64,000 nt of DNA from Thermophilibacter provencensis (GCF_030372065.1 NZ_JAUDEA010000004.1:1-64000); one strand, 5' to 3'. Shown: positions 42,978-51,503, numbered from the stretch's first letter. Program-made: numbers and translations. The notes: generated by a model not told the origin, from the letters alone.

Positions 42978-43846
42978 GAGATCTCTCCTTCGTTTTTGGG
43001 AGCGGAATGATTCAAAAGGGGACTGTCCGCTTTTGAATCATAGGAAGCGGCGGGGGCAAAGGCCACGGCCACGGCACCGGAGCCGATGAGCGACTCAACG
43101 TACGCCGAGGCACGCACCGTGCCCAGGCAGCGCGACTCAAACTCGTTGGTGTTGAGGGGCTTCTCTGCGGCGCGCAGGGCGCGAGCGTCGCCGGTCTCGG
43201 TGAGGGCATAGACGACCGGGCCCTCGCCGGCGGATACCGCGCTCATGGCGTGTGCGAGGCGGCTCGTGAGCTCGATGAGCTCCGTCGCGCGGGCGAGCTG
43301 CGTGATCTCTCCGCGAGAGAGCAGGTAGAGCCCGCGCTCGCCGGAGATGCGCACCCTGAGCGACGCCGTGGCTCGTGCCAGGACGGCAAGCTTGGAGCGC
43401 TGCGAGCGGCGCTTGCCCAGGCGCGCCGAGGCCGTGGGCACAACGAGCAGCCGCACGTGCGCCGCAAGAGAGCGCGTGGCCTCCACGGAGTCCTCAAAGG
43501 GCAGGTCAAAGTAGCGGTGCCGCGCAATGCGATCGATGAGCATGCCCGTGGCGCACGAGCCGGAGCCCGAGTCGATGACCTCCACGACGGCGTCCTCGCA
43601 GCTCGCAGCCGCGGTGCGCGCAGCCTCAAGCGCCGGCGAGAAGCACGCGGCGGAGTGCACGGACGCCACGCGCGCGTACCCGCGCGCCGCAAGGCTGCGG
43701 TACAGGGCGGCAAACTCGGACACGAGGCCCTGCTCGCCGCCCGCGCCGGCAGAAAGCGTCACGCACTCGACCTTGGCCTTCTCGAAGAACGAGACGGGCA
43801 GGTCGCAGCTGCTGTCACAGACGATCGCAAAGTCCTTCTCGGCCAC
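42974..43846 (-). CDS. DegV family (fatty-acid-binding-like) protein
   Basis: 290 residues. FAIVCDSSCDLPVSF is the DegV N-terminus (Asp-Ser-x-x-Asp-Leu-Pro). SVHSAACFSPALEAAR corresponds to the conserved Ser/Leu-rich loop, and VEVIDSGSGSCATG to the third core motif. DegV proteins bind fatty acids in FakAB-type systems, but several motif residues diverge here, so the ligand is open. The gene leads into purD with a 4-bp overlap. Its last codons contain a palindromic repeat, translated DSKADSPLLNHSAPK, just before the stop and the purD start. Confidence 0.75.
   Translation of the reverse strand: MAEKDFAIVCDSSCDLPVSFFEKAKVECVTLSAGAGGEQGLVSEFAALYRSLAARGYARVASVHSAACFSPALEAARTAAASCEDAVVEVIDSGSGSCATGMLIDRIARHRYFDLPFEDSVEATRSLAAHVRLLVVPTASARLGKRRSQRSKLAVLARATASLRVRISGERGLYLLSRGEITQLARATELIELTSRLAHAMSAVSAGEGPVVYALTETGDARALRAAEKPLNTNEFESRCLGTVRASAYVESLIGSGAVAVAFAPAASYDSKADSPLLNHSAPKNEGEIS
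43007..43041. repeat. Short palindromic unit in the 3' end of the degV-like gene
   Basis: ATGATTCAAAAG (43007-43018) pairs with CTTTTGAATCAT (43030-43041), with an inner GGGACTGTCC. It has the same layout as the unit at the end of purF (13448-13475), and related GGGACTGTC hairpins occur at 51783 and 45218. Confidence 0.82.
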
Positions 43847-43865
43847 GGGCCAGCCTCACGACGGC

Positions 43866-45146
43866 CTAGTGCCAGTAGCGGTCGATGGTCTGCTCTCGGT
43901 CCGGGCCCACCGTGATGATGGAGACGCGCACGCCCGCAAGCTGCTCGAGGAAGTCGATATAGTCCTTAGCCTCGCGCGGGAGCTGGTAGAAGTTGCGGAC
44001 GCCGGAGATGTCGCACTTCCAGCCGGGCAGGGTCTCGTAGACGGGCTTGGCGTGATAGAAGACGCTCTGGTGCTCGGGCACGGTGTGGTACTCCACGCCG
44101 TCACACTCGTAGGCCACGCAGACCTTGATCTCGTCAAGGCAGCCGAGGACGTCGAGCTTGGTGATGGCGAGGTCCGTGAGGCCGTTCACGCGCGCGGCGT
44201 AGTTGACCACGACGGCGTCGTACCAGCCGCAGCGGCGCTTGCGGCCGGTGGTCACGCCGTACTCGTGACCAACCTCGCCGAGCTTCTCGCCGATCTCGTC
44301 AAAGAGCTCCGTGGGGAAGGGGCCGGAGCCAACGCGGGTGAGGTAGGCCTTGGCCACGCCGAGAACGCGGTCGATGTTGGTGGGGCCCACGCCCGAGCCG
44401 GTGACGGCGCCGCCGGCGGTGCAGCTGGAGCTGGTGACAAAGGGGTAGGTGCCGTGGTCGATGTCGAGCATCGTGGCCTGCGCGCCCTCAAAAAGGATGT
44501 TCTTGCCGGCCTCGAGCTCCTCGTTGAGGAAGAGGCTGCTCTCCACGATGTAGGGGCGGATGCGCTCGGCGTAGGGGAGGTAGGTCTCGCAGATCTGCTC
44601 CACGGTGTAGGTGGGCAGCTCGTAGACCTTCTCCAGGATGGGGTTGGTGTAGGCGAGCGCGCTCTCGAGCTTCTCGCGGAAGATCTTCTCGTCGAGCATG
44701 TCCTGGATGCGCAGGCCCGTGCGGTTCATCTTGTCCATGTAGCAGGGGCCGACGCCGCGCTTGGTGGTGCCGATGAGGTTCTTGCCGAGCTTCTTCTCGT
44801 GCGCACCGTCGAGGTCCTTGTGATAGGGCATGACGATGTGCGCGTTGCCGGAGATCTTGAGGCGCTCGGCGGAGATGCCCTGCTCGGCGAGCATGTCGAT
44901 CTCCTGGAGAAGGATCTCCGGGTCGACGATGCAGCCGTTGCCGATCACGGGGTAGGTGCCCTCGTACATGACGCCGGAGGGAACCTGGTGAAGGGCCAGC
45001 TTCTTGCCGTTGGCGATGACGGTGTGACCGGCGTTGGCGCCGCCCGCATAGCGGCAGACCACGTCAAAGTCGCCGGAGATGAGGTCGGTGACCTTACCCT
45101 TGCCCTCGTCGCCCCACTGAGTTCCCACGAGCACTGATGCCGACAT
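43866..45146 (-). CDS. purA: Adenylosuccinate synthetase
   Basis: 426 residues from ATG 45146 with AAGGG upstream; the longer in-frame start 45170 is less supported. It converts IMP to adenylosuccinate using GTP and aspartate. The family signature GTQWGDEGKGKVTDLI (P-loop and catalytic Asp) opens the protein. GANAGHTV, GTTKRGVGPCY, FEGAQATMLDIDHGTYPFVTSSS, VTTGRKRRCGW and KLDVLGCLDEIKVCVAY follow in order. It is the only gene on its strand before the 54-bp palindrome near 45.3 kb. Confidence 0.98.
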   Translation of the reverse strand: MSASVLVGTQWGDEGKGKVTDLISGDFDVVCRYAGGANAGHTVIANGKKLALHQVPSGVMYEGTYPVIGNGCIVDPEILLQEIDMLAEQGISAERLKISGNAHIVMPYHKDLDGAHEKKLGKNLIGTTKRGVGPCYMDKMNRTGLRIQDMLDEKIFREKLESALAYTNPILEKVYELPTYTVEQICETYLPYAERIRPYIVESSLFLNEELEAGKNILFEGAQATMLDIDHGTYPFVTSSSCTAGGAVTGSGVGPTNIDRVLGVAKAYLTRVGSGPFPTELFDEIGEKLGEVGHEYGVTTGRKRRCGWYDAVVVNYAARVNGLTDLAITKLDVLGCLDEIKVCVAYECDGVEYHTVPEHQSVFYHAKPVYETLPGWKCDISGVRNFYQLPREAKDYIDFLEQLAGVRVSIITVGPDREQTIDRYWH

Positions 45147-45217
45147 GTGCGCCCTTTCGTCGCGTTTCACATACAGGGCTCATTATACGGCAATAACCGA
45201 GAAGCACGAGCGCCTTC

Positions 45218-45331
45218 GGGACTGTTAAAAGGGGACGTGTTTTTTCGCTCAGAGACTTTGGGACAGGCCTGCATCAACAGGCCTGTCCCAAAGTCTCTGA
45301 GCGAAAAAACACGTCCCCTTTTAACAGTCCC
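45218..45331. repeat. 54-bp perfect palindrome with a 6-nt loop
   Basis: Bases 45218-45271 and 45278-45331 are exact reverse complements around CATCAA. The arms include GGGACTGTTAAAAGGGGACG, a run of T, CGCTCAGAGACTTTGGGACA and GGCCTG. It lies between the purA start (45146) and the dnaB stop (45344), which are in the same orientation. It would end the dnaB transcript before purA. The same core, with variable middle letters, recurs at 52617-52735 and at 56186/57731. Confidence 0.95.
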
Positions 45332-45343
45332 CTTTTCACAGCC

Positions 45344-46732
45344 CTAGTCGTGGAAGCTGTCGATCTCTACGAACTTGGTGGAGCCGGGAAGGAACGTGAG
45401 CGGGATGTCCGCCAGCGCGCCCGAGCGGTTCTTGGCGATGATGAACGTGGTCTCGTTCATGGCGGGGCGGTCCTCGCGGGCGGCCTCGTCCTCGTTCATC
45501 GAGCGGTCAAGCAGGGCGACGATGTCCGCGTCCTGCTCGATGGAGCCGGACTCGCGCAGGTCAGAGAGCTGCGGTCGCTTGCCGTTGCGGTTCTCGACGG
45601 TACGGTTGAGCTGGGAGAGCGCCACCACGGGCACCTCGAGGTCCTTTGCCATGATCTTGATGCCGCGGCTCATCTCGGAGACCTCCGTGGCGCGGCTGTC
45701 CGCACGGCGCTGGCCGGCAGGCGGCGAGATGAGCTGCAGGTAGTCGATGATCACGACACCGAGCTTCTTACCGTGCAGGATGCGGCGCGCCTTGGCGCGA
45801 ATCTCCGTGACCGTGGTGCCCGGCGTGTCGTCAATCATGATATCGAGCTGCGAGAGGCTGTTGGTGGCCTCGAGGATCTGGGGCCACTGCTCCTTGCGAA
45901 TGCGTGCCGATCGGATCTCCTGCAGGCCCACGCGCGCCTCGGCGGCAAGGAGGCGCTGCGCGATCTCCACCTTGGACATCTCGAGCGAGAAGAGCGCGAC
46001 GGAGGCGCCGGCAAAGGCCGCGTTGGTGGCGAGGTTCAGGGCAAACGACGTCTTGCCCACGCCCGGGCGGGCGCCGATGACGACCATCTGGCCGGGGCGC
46101 AGGCCGAGCAGCGTCTCGTCGATGCGCTTGAAGCCCGTGGAGACGCCGAGCTGCCCGCCGGGGTTGGCGGCGTTCCGGCCGAGCTCCTCGTAGAGGTCGG
46201 CCATGATCTCCTCGAGGGACTGCTCGCCGGACTTGACGTCTCGGTTGGTAACGTCGAGGAGCAGGCGCTCCGCGCGGTCCACGACCTCCTTGGTGTCCTC
46301 GGGGGCGTCAAAGGCGAGGGCGGTGATCTGCGCGGACGCGTTGATCATCTTGCGCAGCGTGGTGTCGCGGTGCAGCATCTCCACGTGGCGGCGCCAGCCC
46401 ACGAGCGCCAGGGAGTTGGTCCCCAGGCCCAGCAGGAAGCTGCGGCCGCCCACGCGCTCGAGCTCGCCCGTGCTGCGCAGGTAGTCGGCCAGCGAGATGG
46501 TGTCGATGGGCAGGTTCTTATCGAACATCTCGCGGATGGCGAGAAAGACCGTGCGGTTGGAGGGCAGGTAGAAGTCATCCGGCTCGAGGTCGATGAGACA
46601 CTCCTGCAGCGCGTCCGGGGAGACCATCATGGCGGAAAGTACCGACGCCTCGGCCTCGGTGTCCTGCGGCATGGCCGCGCCCTCGGCAATGGTCATCTTG
46701 GTGGGGTTGACGTCGTATTCCCTCTGCGCCAC
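45344..46732 (-). CDS. dnaB: Replicative DNA helicase
   Basis: 462 residues from GTG 46732 after GAGGAG. It unwinds DNA at the replication fork as a hexameric ring. The N-terminal domain has QDTEAEASVLSAMMV and DDFYLP. The RecA-like domain carries Walker A GARPGVGKTSFALN, ALFSLEM, Walker B VVIIDYLQLI and DLRESGSIEQDAD. This matches DnaB throughout; no intein was seen. It lies downstream of the rplI cluster, separated by a terminator and about 400 bp. Confidence 0.98.
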   Translation of the reverse strand: MAQREYDVNPTKMTIAEGAAMPQDTEAEASVLSAMMVSPDALQECLIDLEPDDFYLPSNRTVFLAIREMFDKNLPIDTISLADYLRSTGELERVGGRSFLLGLGTNSLALVGWRRHVEMLHRDTTLRKMINASAQITALAFDAPEDTKEVVDRAERLLLDVTNRDVKSGEQSLEEIMADLYEELGRNAANPGGQLGVSTGFKRIDETLLGLRPGQMVVIGARPGVGKTSFALNLATNAAFAGASVALFSLEMSKVEIAQRLLAAEARVGLQEIRSARIRKEQWPQILEATNSLSQLDIMIDDTPGTTVTEIRAKARRILHGKKLGVVIIDYLQLISPPAGQRRADSRATEVSEMSRGIKIMAKDLEVPVVALSQLNRTVENRNGKRPQLSDLRESGSIEQDADIVALLDRSMNEDEAAREDRPAMNETTFIIAKNRSGALADIPLTFLPGSTKFVEIDSFHD

Positions 46733-46785
46733 GGTGGCTCCTCTCGGTCGGTCCGTCCATTCTACTCCGTGACGCCCTGGCGCTC

Positions 46786-46814
46786 CGTGACACTCAGCTC
46801 TGACGCCAGTGTCA
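46786..46814. repeat. 29-bp repeat, inverted copy of 41537-41565
   Basis: The exact reverse complement of the 29-bp unit at 41537-41565 lies just upstream of the dnaB start. The pair flanks a 5.2-kb block (purD, degV-like, purA, dnaB). Recombination between inverted copies would flip the block; there is no evidence that it has done so. Confidence 0.82.
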
Positions 46815-46990
46815 GCATTTGACAGGCGGCGGGCGTCTGAACGGCGGTTTTCTCGCTTTTCGACGTTTTCAACAAAATGTTTGCGCTGGAAAAACCTGAG
46901 TTTTCAACATTTTCTGTCAGTTTAGACCGGTGCTGGCAAACCCCCAGATTGACTTGGGATTTCTATATAAAAGGGTGTACCGAACAACAA

Positions 46991-47092
46991 AACCGCAGGT
47001 AGAAGCTGGTATCAAGAATCTGAGCCACAAAGGGACCCCGGGCGCCACCTGGGCTCCCGGGGTCCAAACTTACACTTTTCTGACCTGCGGTT
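46991..47092. other. Intergenic structured region upstream of dnaB and after rplI
   Basis: The outer pair AACCGCAGGT (46991-47000) and ACCTGCGGTT (47083-47092) encloses the terminator stem at 47033-47065. A TTGACTTGGGATTTCTATATAAAA stretch around 46951 resembles a promoter on the plus strand, but its spacing is poor. No open frame is convincing. Confidence 0.5.
47033..47065 (-). terminator. Terminator after rplI
   Basis: GGACCCCGGG (47033-47042) and CCCGGGGTCC (47056-47065) form a perfect 10-bp stem; on the minus strand CTTT follows. It ends the rpsF-ssb-rpsR-DUF2232-rplI transcript. Confidence 0.72.
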
Positions 47093-47135
47093 CTTGTAGA
47101 AACCCGCAGCTCAGCAAGAAGTGCGTTGAAAAGTG

Positions 47136-47666
47136 CTACTCGGCCTCAACAGTCTCGGTCTCGGTCTCGGTCTCAGCCTCAACCTCGACGACCTCGGCCT
47201 CCTCCTCGACGGTCTCCTCCTCGGTCACGCCTACGAGGACGTTGACCACGGCGGTGATCTCACGATAGAGGTTGACCTCAACGGCGTGCTTGCCGGAGGT
47301 CTTGATGTTGTTGCCGCGGCCGACGCGCTTGCGGTCGACCTCGACGTCGAGCTGCGCCTTGATGGCGTCGGCGATCTGGGCGGGGGTGACGGAGCCAAAG
47401 AGCTGGCCCTCCTCGCCAATCTTGGCGTCGACGGTCACCGACTTGCCGTCGAGAGCGGCCTTGGTGGCCTCGGCGGCGGCGATGCGCTGAGCCTCACGCT
47501 TCTCGATGTTGTGGCGACGCTCCTCGAGCTGCTTGATGTTGCCCGGGGTGGCGGGCTGGGCGATCTTGTTGGGGAACAGGTAGTTCTCCGCGTAGCCCTG
47601 GGCGACGTCGACGATGTCGCCCTCTCCGCCCTTGCCCCGGAGCTCACCCAAAAGGATGACCTTCAT
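47136..47666 (-). CDS. rplI: 50S ribosomal protein L9 with an acidic tail
   Basis: 176 residues. The standard L9 part starts MKVILLGELRGKGGEGDIVDVAQGYAENYLFPN and ends near YREITAVVNVLVGV, about 147 residues. A ~28-residue tail of Glu/Val/Thr (TEEETVEEEAEVVEVEAETETETETVEAE, read in two parts) extends beyond the usual end. L9 stabilises the L1 stalk side of the 50S subunit. The tail could be a lineage-specific extension; the stop codon and context are normal. It is the last gene of the rpsF cluster. Confidence 0.97.
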   Translation of the reverse strand: MKVILLGELRGKGGEGDIVDVAQGYAENYLFPNKIAQPATPGNIKQLEERRHNIEKREAQRIAAAEATKAALDGKSVTVDAKIGEEGQLFGSVTPAQIADAIKAQLDVEVDRKRVGRGNNIKTSGKHAVEVNLYREITAVVNVLVGVTEEETVEEEAEVVEVEAETETETETVEAE

Positions 47667-47701
47667 GTGACACTCCTTCGGTCGGTCGGCCTGAGCCGAC
47701 C

Positions 47702-48763
47702 CTAGTCTTGCCTCGCGCTGCCCTGCTCGCCGGCAACCTCGCCCCGTGTGAGGTGGCGGAAGTTGGCCCAGACGTCTGCAAGGCCCACGAAGCTCATTAC
47801 GACGAACTGTACTTCGAGATAGAGCGCAAGTGCGCCGAGAAGAAACTTGGTGAGGACGCTCGTGCCGCGCTGGTCGAGCGACCAGACGAGCACGGCAAAG
47901 CCCTGCGCCGCAAAGGCAAACCTCAGGCCCATGGCCAGGTTGGCCGAGACCATGAGGGACGCCTTGGCGGCCGTGCCCTCAAACGTGAGTCCAAAGGCAA
48001 CGCCCGCCGCCGAGGCCACAAGTGCCGCCACGACCCAAATGGGCAGGTCGTAGGAGGCGAGCTTGGGCACGACGAGGTCCTTCTCGGTTGTCCTCTCCGC
48101 GGCCATGCCTGCGCCGATGGTGGCAAACAGGTACGAGCCAAACGCGCTCACCAGGTACGCCGTGGGCCAGAGCAGGCTCACGACGGCCCGGACCTGCTGC
48201 ATGAGGGCGCTCACGGCAACGGAGGTCTCGGAGAGCTCCTCCGAGACGAGCGTGACGAGCTGGTCAACGCTCGCCGCGAGCGACGTGCCCTGCGAGGCGG
48301 CGAGAAGCGCGTCCGCCGCGATGGTGCATCCCGCCGCGAGGGCGACGACGATGCAGCCAGCGCCAGGGGTAAGCCTGCCCCTGAGGAGCGCCTCGGCAAC
48401 CGCCACGGCAACAAGAGAGGACACCACGGCCGCAACCACAGATGAGATGCCGTGAGAGAGGCTCAGGGCAACCGCGGCGACAATAGCCGCGGCAGCGCCC
48501 GCGAGCCTGCCCCTGACCCCGCCCTTAGTGGCGGCGGAGACGTAGCCGTACCCCACGAGCACCGGGCCGATGAACGAGAACGTCGAGGACGCCACGACAC
48601 CGCCCAGCGCGCAGAGGAACAGCCCGGCCGGGAGCGAGAGTCCCGGGCGGCCCGCCGGAGCGGGGCCTGCGGGGACGATGCCGCGGCTGTTGCGCGCCGC
48701 ACCGCCCTTCTCGCCAAATCCCTGCGGTGAGGGAGGGAGGCCGTTTGTGGGACAGTCACTCAT
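47702..48763 (-). CDS. DUF2232 (YybS-like) membrane protein
   Basis: 353 residues. A disordered Pro/Gly-rich N-terminus (about 1-40) precedes about eight membrane segments, including FLCALGGVVASSTFSFIGPV and LAAVALSLSHGISSVVAAVV-type helices. Position between rpsR and rplI, size and topology match the DUF2232/YybS family that often lies in this cluster. The function is unknown; a transporter-like S-component has been proposed for the fold, but nothing in the sequence proves it. Confidence 0.75.
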   Translation of the reverse strand: MSDCPTNGLPPSPQGFGEKGGAARNSRGIVPAGPAPAGRPGLSLPAGLFLCALGGVVASSTFSFIGPVLVGYGYVSAATKGGVRGRLAGAAAAIVAAVALSLSHGISSVVAAVVSSLVAVAVAEALLRGRLTPGAGCIVVALAAGCTIAADALLAASQGTSLAASVDQLVTLVSEELSETSVAVSALMQQVRAVVSLLWPTAYLVSAFGSYLFATIGAGMAAERTTEKDLVVPKLASYDLPIWVVAALVASAAGVAFGLTFEGTAAKASLMVSANLAMGLRFAFAAQGFAVLVWSLDQRGTSVLTKFLLGALALYLEVQFVVMSFVGLADVWANFRHLTRGEVAGEQGSARQD

Positions 48764-48796
48764 CTTGGCTGCGCTCTACTAACAACGAAGTGACGC

Positions 48797-49069
48797 CTAG
48801 CCGCGGTTGCGGCCGCCGCGGCTGGAGACCACGGGGACGGTGTAGGGGAGAAGCGCCATCTCACGAGCGCGCTTGATGGCAAGCGCGATGTCGTGCTGGT
48901 GCTGCGTGCAGGCGCCAGTGACGCGACGCGGCTTGATCTTGCCGCGGTCGGTCATGTACTTGCGGAGGAGCTGCACATCCTTGTAGTCGATGTACTCGGT
49001 CTCCTCCTTGCAGAACTGGCAGTACTTGCGACGCGGCTGGCGCTGAAAATCCTGCTTCTGCTGAGCCAT
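48797..49069 (-). CDS. rpsR: 30S ribosomal protein S18
   Basis: 90 residues. [19 protein letters not shown] carries a CxxC (residues 17 and 20) and [11 protein letters not shown] a further Cys and His, so this is the zinc-binding (C+) form of S18. [14 protein letters not shown] is the conserved C-terminal part. Co-transcribed with ssb and rpsF. Confidence 0.98.
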   Translation of the reverse strand: MAQQKQDFQRQPRRKYCQFCKEETEYIDYKDVQLLRKYMTDRGKIKPRRVTGACTQHQHDIALAIKRAREMALLPYTVPVVSSRGGRNRG

Positions 49070-49123
49070 GTCTTCTTTGCCTTTCTGTTGCGGACCGGGC
49101 GCGGGGCCCGTTCCGCCGGATGG

Positions 49124-49627
49124 TTAGAACGGGATGTCCTCGTCGTAGACGTCTGCCGACGGCGGGGCCTGGACGGCGGGGGCGTAGGCCTGCTGCGGGG
49201 CGGGTGCCGCGGCAACCGGCATCGGAGCTGCGGCAGCCGGGGTGGCATAGGTCGGGTTGGCATAGGGGCCGCCCGCGGGGGCGCCTCCCTGCTGTCCCCT
49301 CGAGGACAGGAAGTCAACCTCGTCGACCACGACCTCGAGCTTGCTGCGGCGCTGGCCGTCCTTCGTCTCCCAGGAGCTGTAGCGAAGCTTGCCCTCAACG
49401 GCAACCTTCGAGCCCTTGGAGAGGAAGCGGGAGAGCGGTTCGGCGCGGGCGCCAAAGACGACGCAGTCCACGAAGTTGGGAACGTCCTCCCACTCGTTGG
49501 TCTGCGGGTTGCGGCGACGGTCGTTCACGGCAACGCCAAACGAGAGAATCTGGGTGCCGCTGCCGGTCACGCGCAGCTCGGGGTCGCGCGTGAGGTTGCC
49601 AGAGATGTTGACCCTGTTGATGCTCAT
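49124..49627 (-). CDS. ssb: Single-stranded DNA-binding protein
   Basis: 167 residues from ATG 49627. The OB fold starts MSINRVNISGNLTRDPELRV and contains EWEDVPNFVDCVVFGARAE and GSKVAVEGKLRYSSWE. A Pro/Ala/Gln-rich linker leads to the acidic tip DVYDEDIPF, which recruits DNA-repair and replication partners. It lies in the classic rpsF-ssb-rpsR order. Confidence 0.97.
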   Translation of the reverse strand: MSINRVNISGNLTRDPELRVTGSGTQILSFGVAVNDRRRNPQTNEWEDVPNFVDCVVFGARAEPLSRFLSKGSKVAVEGKLRYSSWETKDGQRRSKLEVVVDEVDFLSSRGQQGGAPAGGPYANPTYATPAAAAPMPVAAAPAPQQAYAPAVQAPPSADVYDEDIPF

Positions 49628-49675
49628 GTTCTCACTCCCTCTCACCTGCGGGCCGCGTGGCCCGCGCTTCCATGC

Positions 49676-49966
49676 CTAGTCCTTGTCGACGCGGCGCACG
49701 ACCATGTGGCGCTTGACGGCGTCGTTGATGCGCAGAACTCGGTCGAGCTCGGCGATAACGGTGGGATCTGCGTGGAAGTTGATGAGGGTGTAGTCACCCT
49801 CGGTGAGGTCGTCGATCTCAAAGGCGAGCTTGCGCTTGCCCCAGTCCTCGACGCTGTCGACCTTGCCCGTCTCGCCAAGAGCGACCTCGATGCGCTTCAT
49901 AACAGCGGCGCGGGTCTCCTCGTTGCACGTGGGGTCGACAAAGTACAGCAGTTCATAGGCCTTCAT
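49676..49966 (-). CDS. rpsF: 30S ribosomal protein S6
   Basis: 96 residues from ATG 49966 after AGGAGGTG. MKAYELLYFVDPTC, EDWGKRKLAFEIDDLTEGDY and AELDRVLRINDAVKRHMVVRR are characteristic of S6. First gene of the cluster. The leader hairpin just upstream is a plausible S6:S18 autoregulatory element. Confidence 0.98.
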   Translation of the reverse strand: MKAYELLYFVDPTCNEETRAAVMKRIEVALGETGKVDSVEDWGKRKLAFEIDDLTEGDYTLINFHADPTVIAELDRVLRINDAVKRHMVVRRVDKD

Positions 49967-49991
49967 GTGGTTCACCTCCTCTGGGCTAATG

Positions 49992-50022
49992 GCTCCGGGA
50001 CGTGAAGGTTTGCACCCGGAGC
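49992..50022 (-). promoter_or_regulatory. Candidate S6:S18 leader hairpin
   Basis: GCTCCGGG (49992-49999) pairs with CCCGGAGC (50015-50022), loop 15 nt, directly before the rpsF ribosome site. The S6:S18 complex binds leader hairpins with CCG-containing bulges in many bacteria. The location and CCGG character fit, but the full motif was not verified. Confidence 0.45.
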
Positions 50023-50197
50023 AGGAAAGGTTCGGCGAAGCATCATACCACAGATTTGATGACCTGCTAAAACCCTCCACGAATCCCCTGCGGACCTTTG
50101 AGGAGATGGTACCCGGCGGCACTTGCACGGAGCTTCCCCCAAGCTGCCAACGAGCTGCCACCAGCCCATATGCCACCGCGCGGACGTGCAGGAACGC

Positions 50198-50233
50198 ATG
50201 GCGGCGAGAAGCGCAAGGGCTTCTCGCCGCCAT
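50198..50233. terminator. 15-bp-arm hairpin after the DUF4013 gene
   Basis: ATGGCGGCGAGAAGC (50198-50212) pairs perfectly with GCTTCTCGCCGCCAT (50219-50233), 6-nt loop. It stands between the DUF4013 gene end (50270) and the rpsF promoter region. It lacks a clear T-run but is a strong stem. Confidence 0.65.
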
Positions 50234-50269
50234 CAATTCTCCATATTGCGTGGTGTCCGGGGAGGACGC

Positions 50270-51394
50270 CTACCGAGCGCTGGGATCCTCTGCCGAGAAG
50301 GGCGTGGGCTGGTCGTCCTGCGGCTTTGCGGCGGGAAGCTCCGCGGGGACGTCCTGCCGGTCCGTCTCAACGGGGTCCTCTGCGGGGACGTCCGGGCGCG
50401 GCTCGGCGGGAACCGGGCTGTCCTGGGCGGGCGCGGGCGGCTCGGGCGCCACGTCCTTCTCGGCCGCATCCTGGTGCGCAGCGCGCGGCTGCGGGTCAAC
50501 CGGAATGTCGTAGGGAGCCTGCCAGGAGCCGCCCTGGGGCGCGGCGTCACGCGGATCCATCACGGGCGACGGGAGCGGGTCCTCGTCCCTACCCCATGAC
50601 GGCACGTCAAACTGCCTCATCCACAGGCCCACCGCCGTGGTCACAAGGAGCGTCATGACAACGTACATGAAGCTCGAGATCACGCCGAGAACAACCAGCG
50701 AGGGGAGGGCGCTGCCGATCATCGAGAAGACCATCTCGAGGATGATCCGCGTCTGCATGGAGCTTGAGATGATGGCGCCGTAGCTCGAGAGGTACTCAGC
50801 GGTGACCAAAAGCTGGGGGATGGTCGAGATGAGCGCGCAGAGGGTGATGATCGAGGCGACGATGCCCATGATGAGCGCGCCCATGAGCCCCAGGCCAAAG
50901 ATGCGCAGAATGCCGGAGGTGTCGTGCGAGAGCATATGCCGGATCGCGGAGAGCCTGAAGCCCGCGCGCAGGCGTTTGTAGATGGTCGCGCGCAGGGCGG
51001 CAACCAGAACGACCACACCGAACAAGATGTTCGCCATCGACCAAACAAACGTGAGCAGGCCGCCAATGAGGGGAATCGCACCGAGAATTCCCATGATGAT
51101 TCCCGCGATGATGCCCCAGACGAGCGAGATGACGAAGGCACGCGCGCCGCTGCCGATGCACTCGCCCACGCGCACGCCCTTCTGCTTGGGGGAGGCGTTG
51201 ATGTTCCAGGCGGTGAGACGCGCCCACTCGAGCGCGTAGCCGACCACACCGAACAACCCCACGATGGGAACAAACAGGGCCACCGTCATAACGAGGACGG
51301 GCTTGATCCAGCCGCGGTCCCTCGTGAGCAGCGCCCAGGAGCGCGCGAAGTAGCGGTCCTTGCGGAAGCCCTCGAGCTCGGTCTCACTAACCAT
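50270..51394 (-). CDS. DUF4013-like multi-pass membrane protein
   Basis: 374 residues. About six membrane segments in the first 260 residues include FVPIVGLFGVVGYALEW, LVWGIIAGIIMGILGAIPLIGG, GLMGALIMGIVASIITLC and FMYVVMTLLVTTAVGLW. The glycine-rich helix pattern fits DUF4013 proteins, whose function is unknown. A long Pro/Asp/Ala-rich cytosolic or extracellular tail (about 265-374) is low complexity. Monocistronic. Confidence 0.7.
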   Translation of the reverse strand: MVSETELEGFRKDRYFARSWALLTRDRGWIKPVLVMTVALFVPIVGLFGVVGYALEWARLTAWNINASPKQKGVRVGECIGSGARAFVISLVWGIIAGIIMGILGAIPLIGGLLTFVWSMANILFGVVVLVAALRATIYKRLRAGFRLSAIRHMLSHDTSGILRIFGLGLMGALIMGIVASIITLCALISTIPQLLVTAEYLSSYGAIISSSMQTRIILEMVFSMIGSALPSLVVLGVISSFMYVVMTLLVTTAVGLWMRQFDVPSWGRDEDPLPSPVMDPRDAAPQGGSWQAPYDIPVDPQPRAAHQDAAEKDVAPEPPAPAQDSPVPAEPRPDVPAEDPVETDRQDVPAELPAAKPQDDQPTPFSAEDPSAR

Positions 51395-51466
51395 GGGATC
51401 TCCTTAGCGTGGTGCGTGGAACGTGCCGCAAACATGCGCCGCAAGCGTAGCATTTCTCGCACATAT

Positions 51467-51494
51467 GAAAAAACCGGCCACGGGGACCGGTCTT
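51467..51494 (-). terminator. Terminator after the tRNA-Ser pair
   Basis: On the minus strand AAGACCGG pairs with CCGGTTTT around a short loop, followed by T-rich sequence. It would end the transcript carrying the two tRNA-Ser genes. Confidence 0.65.
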
Positions 51495-51503
51495 GGCGTG
51501 CGA

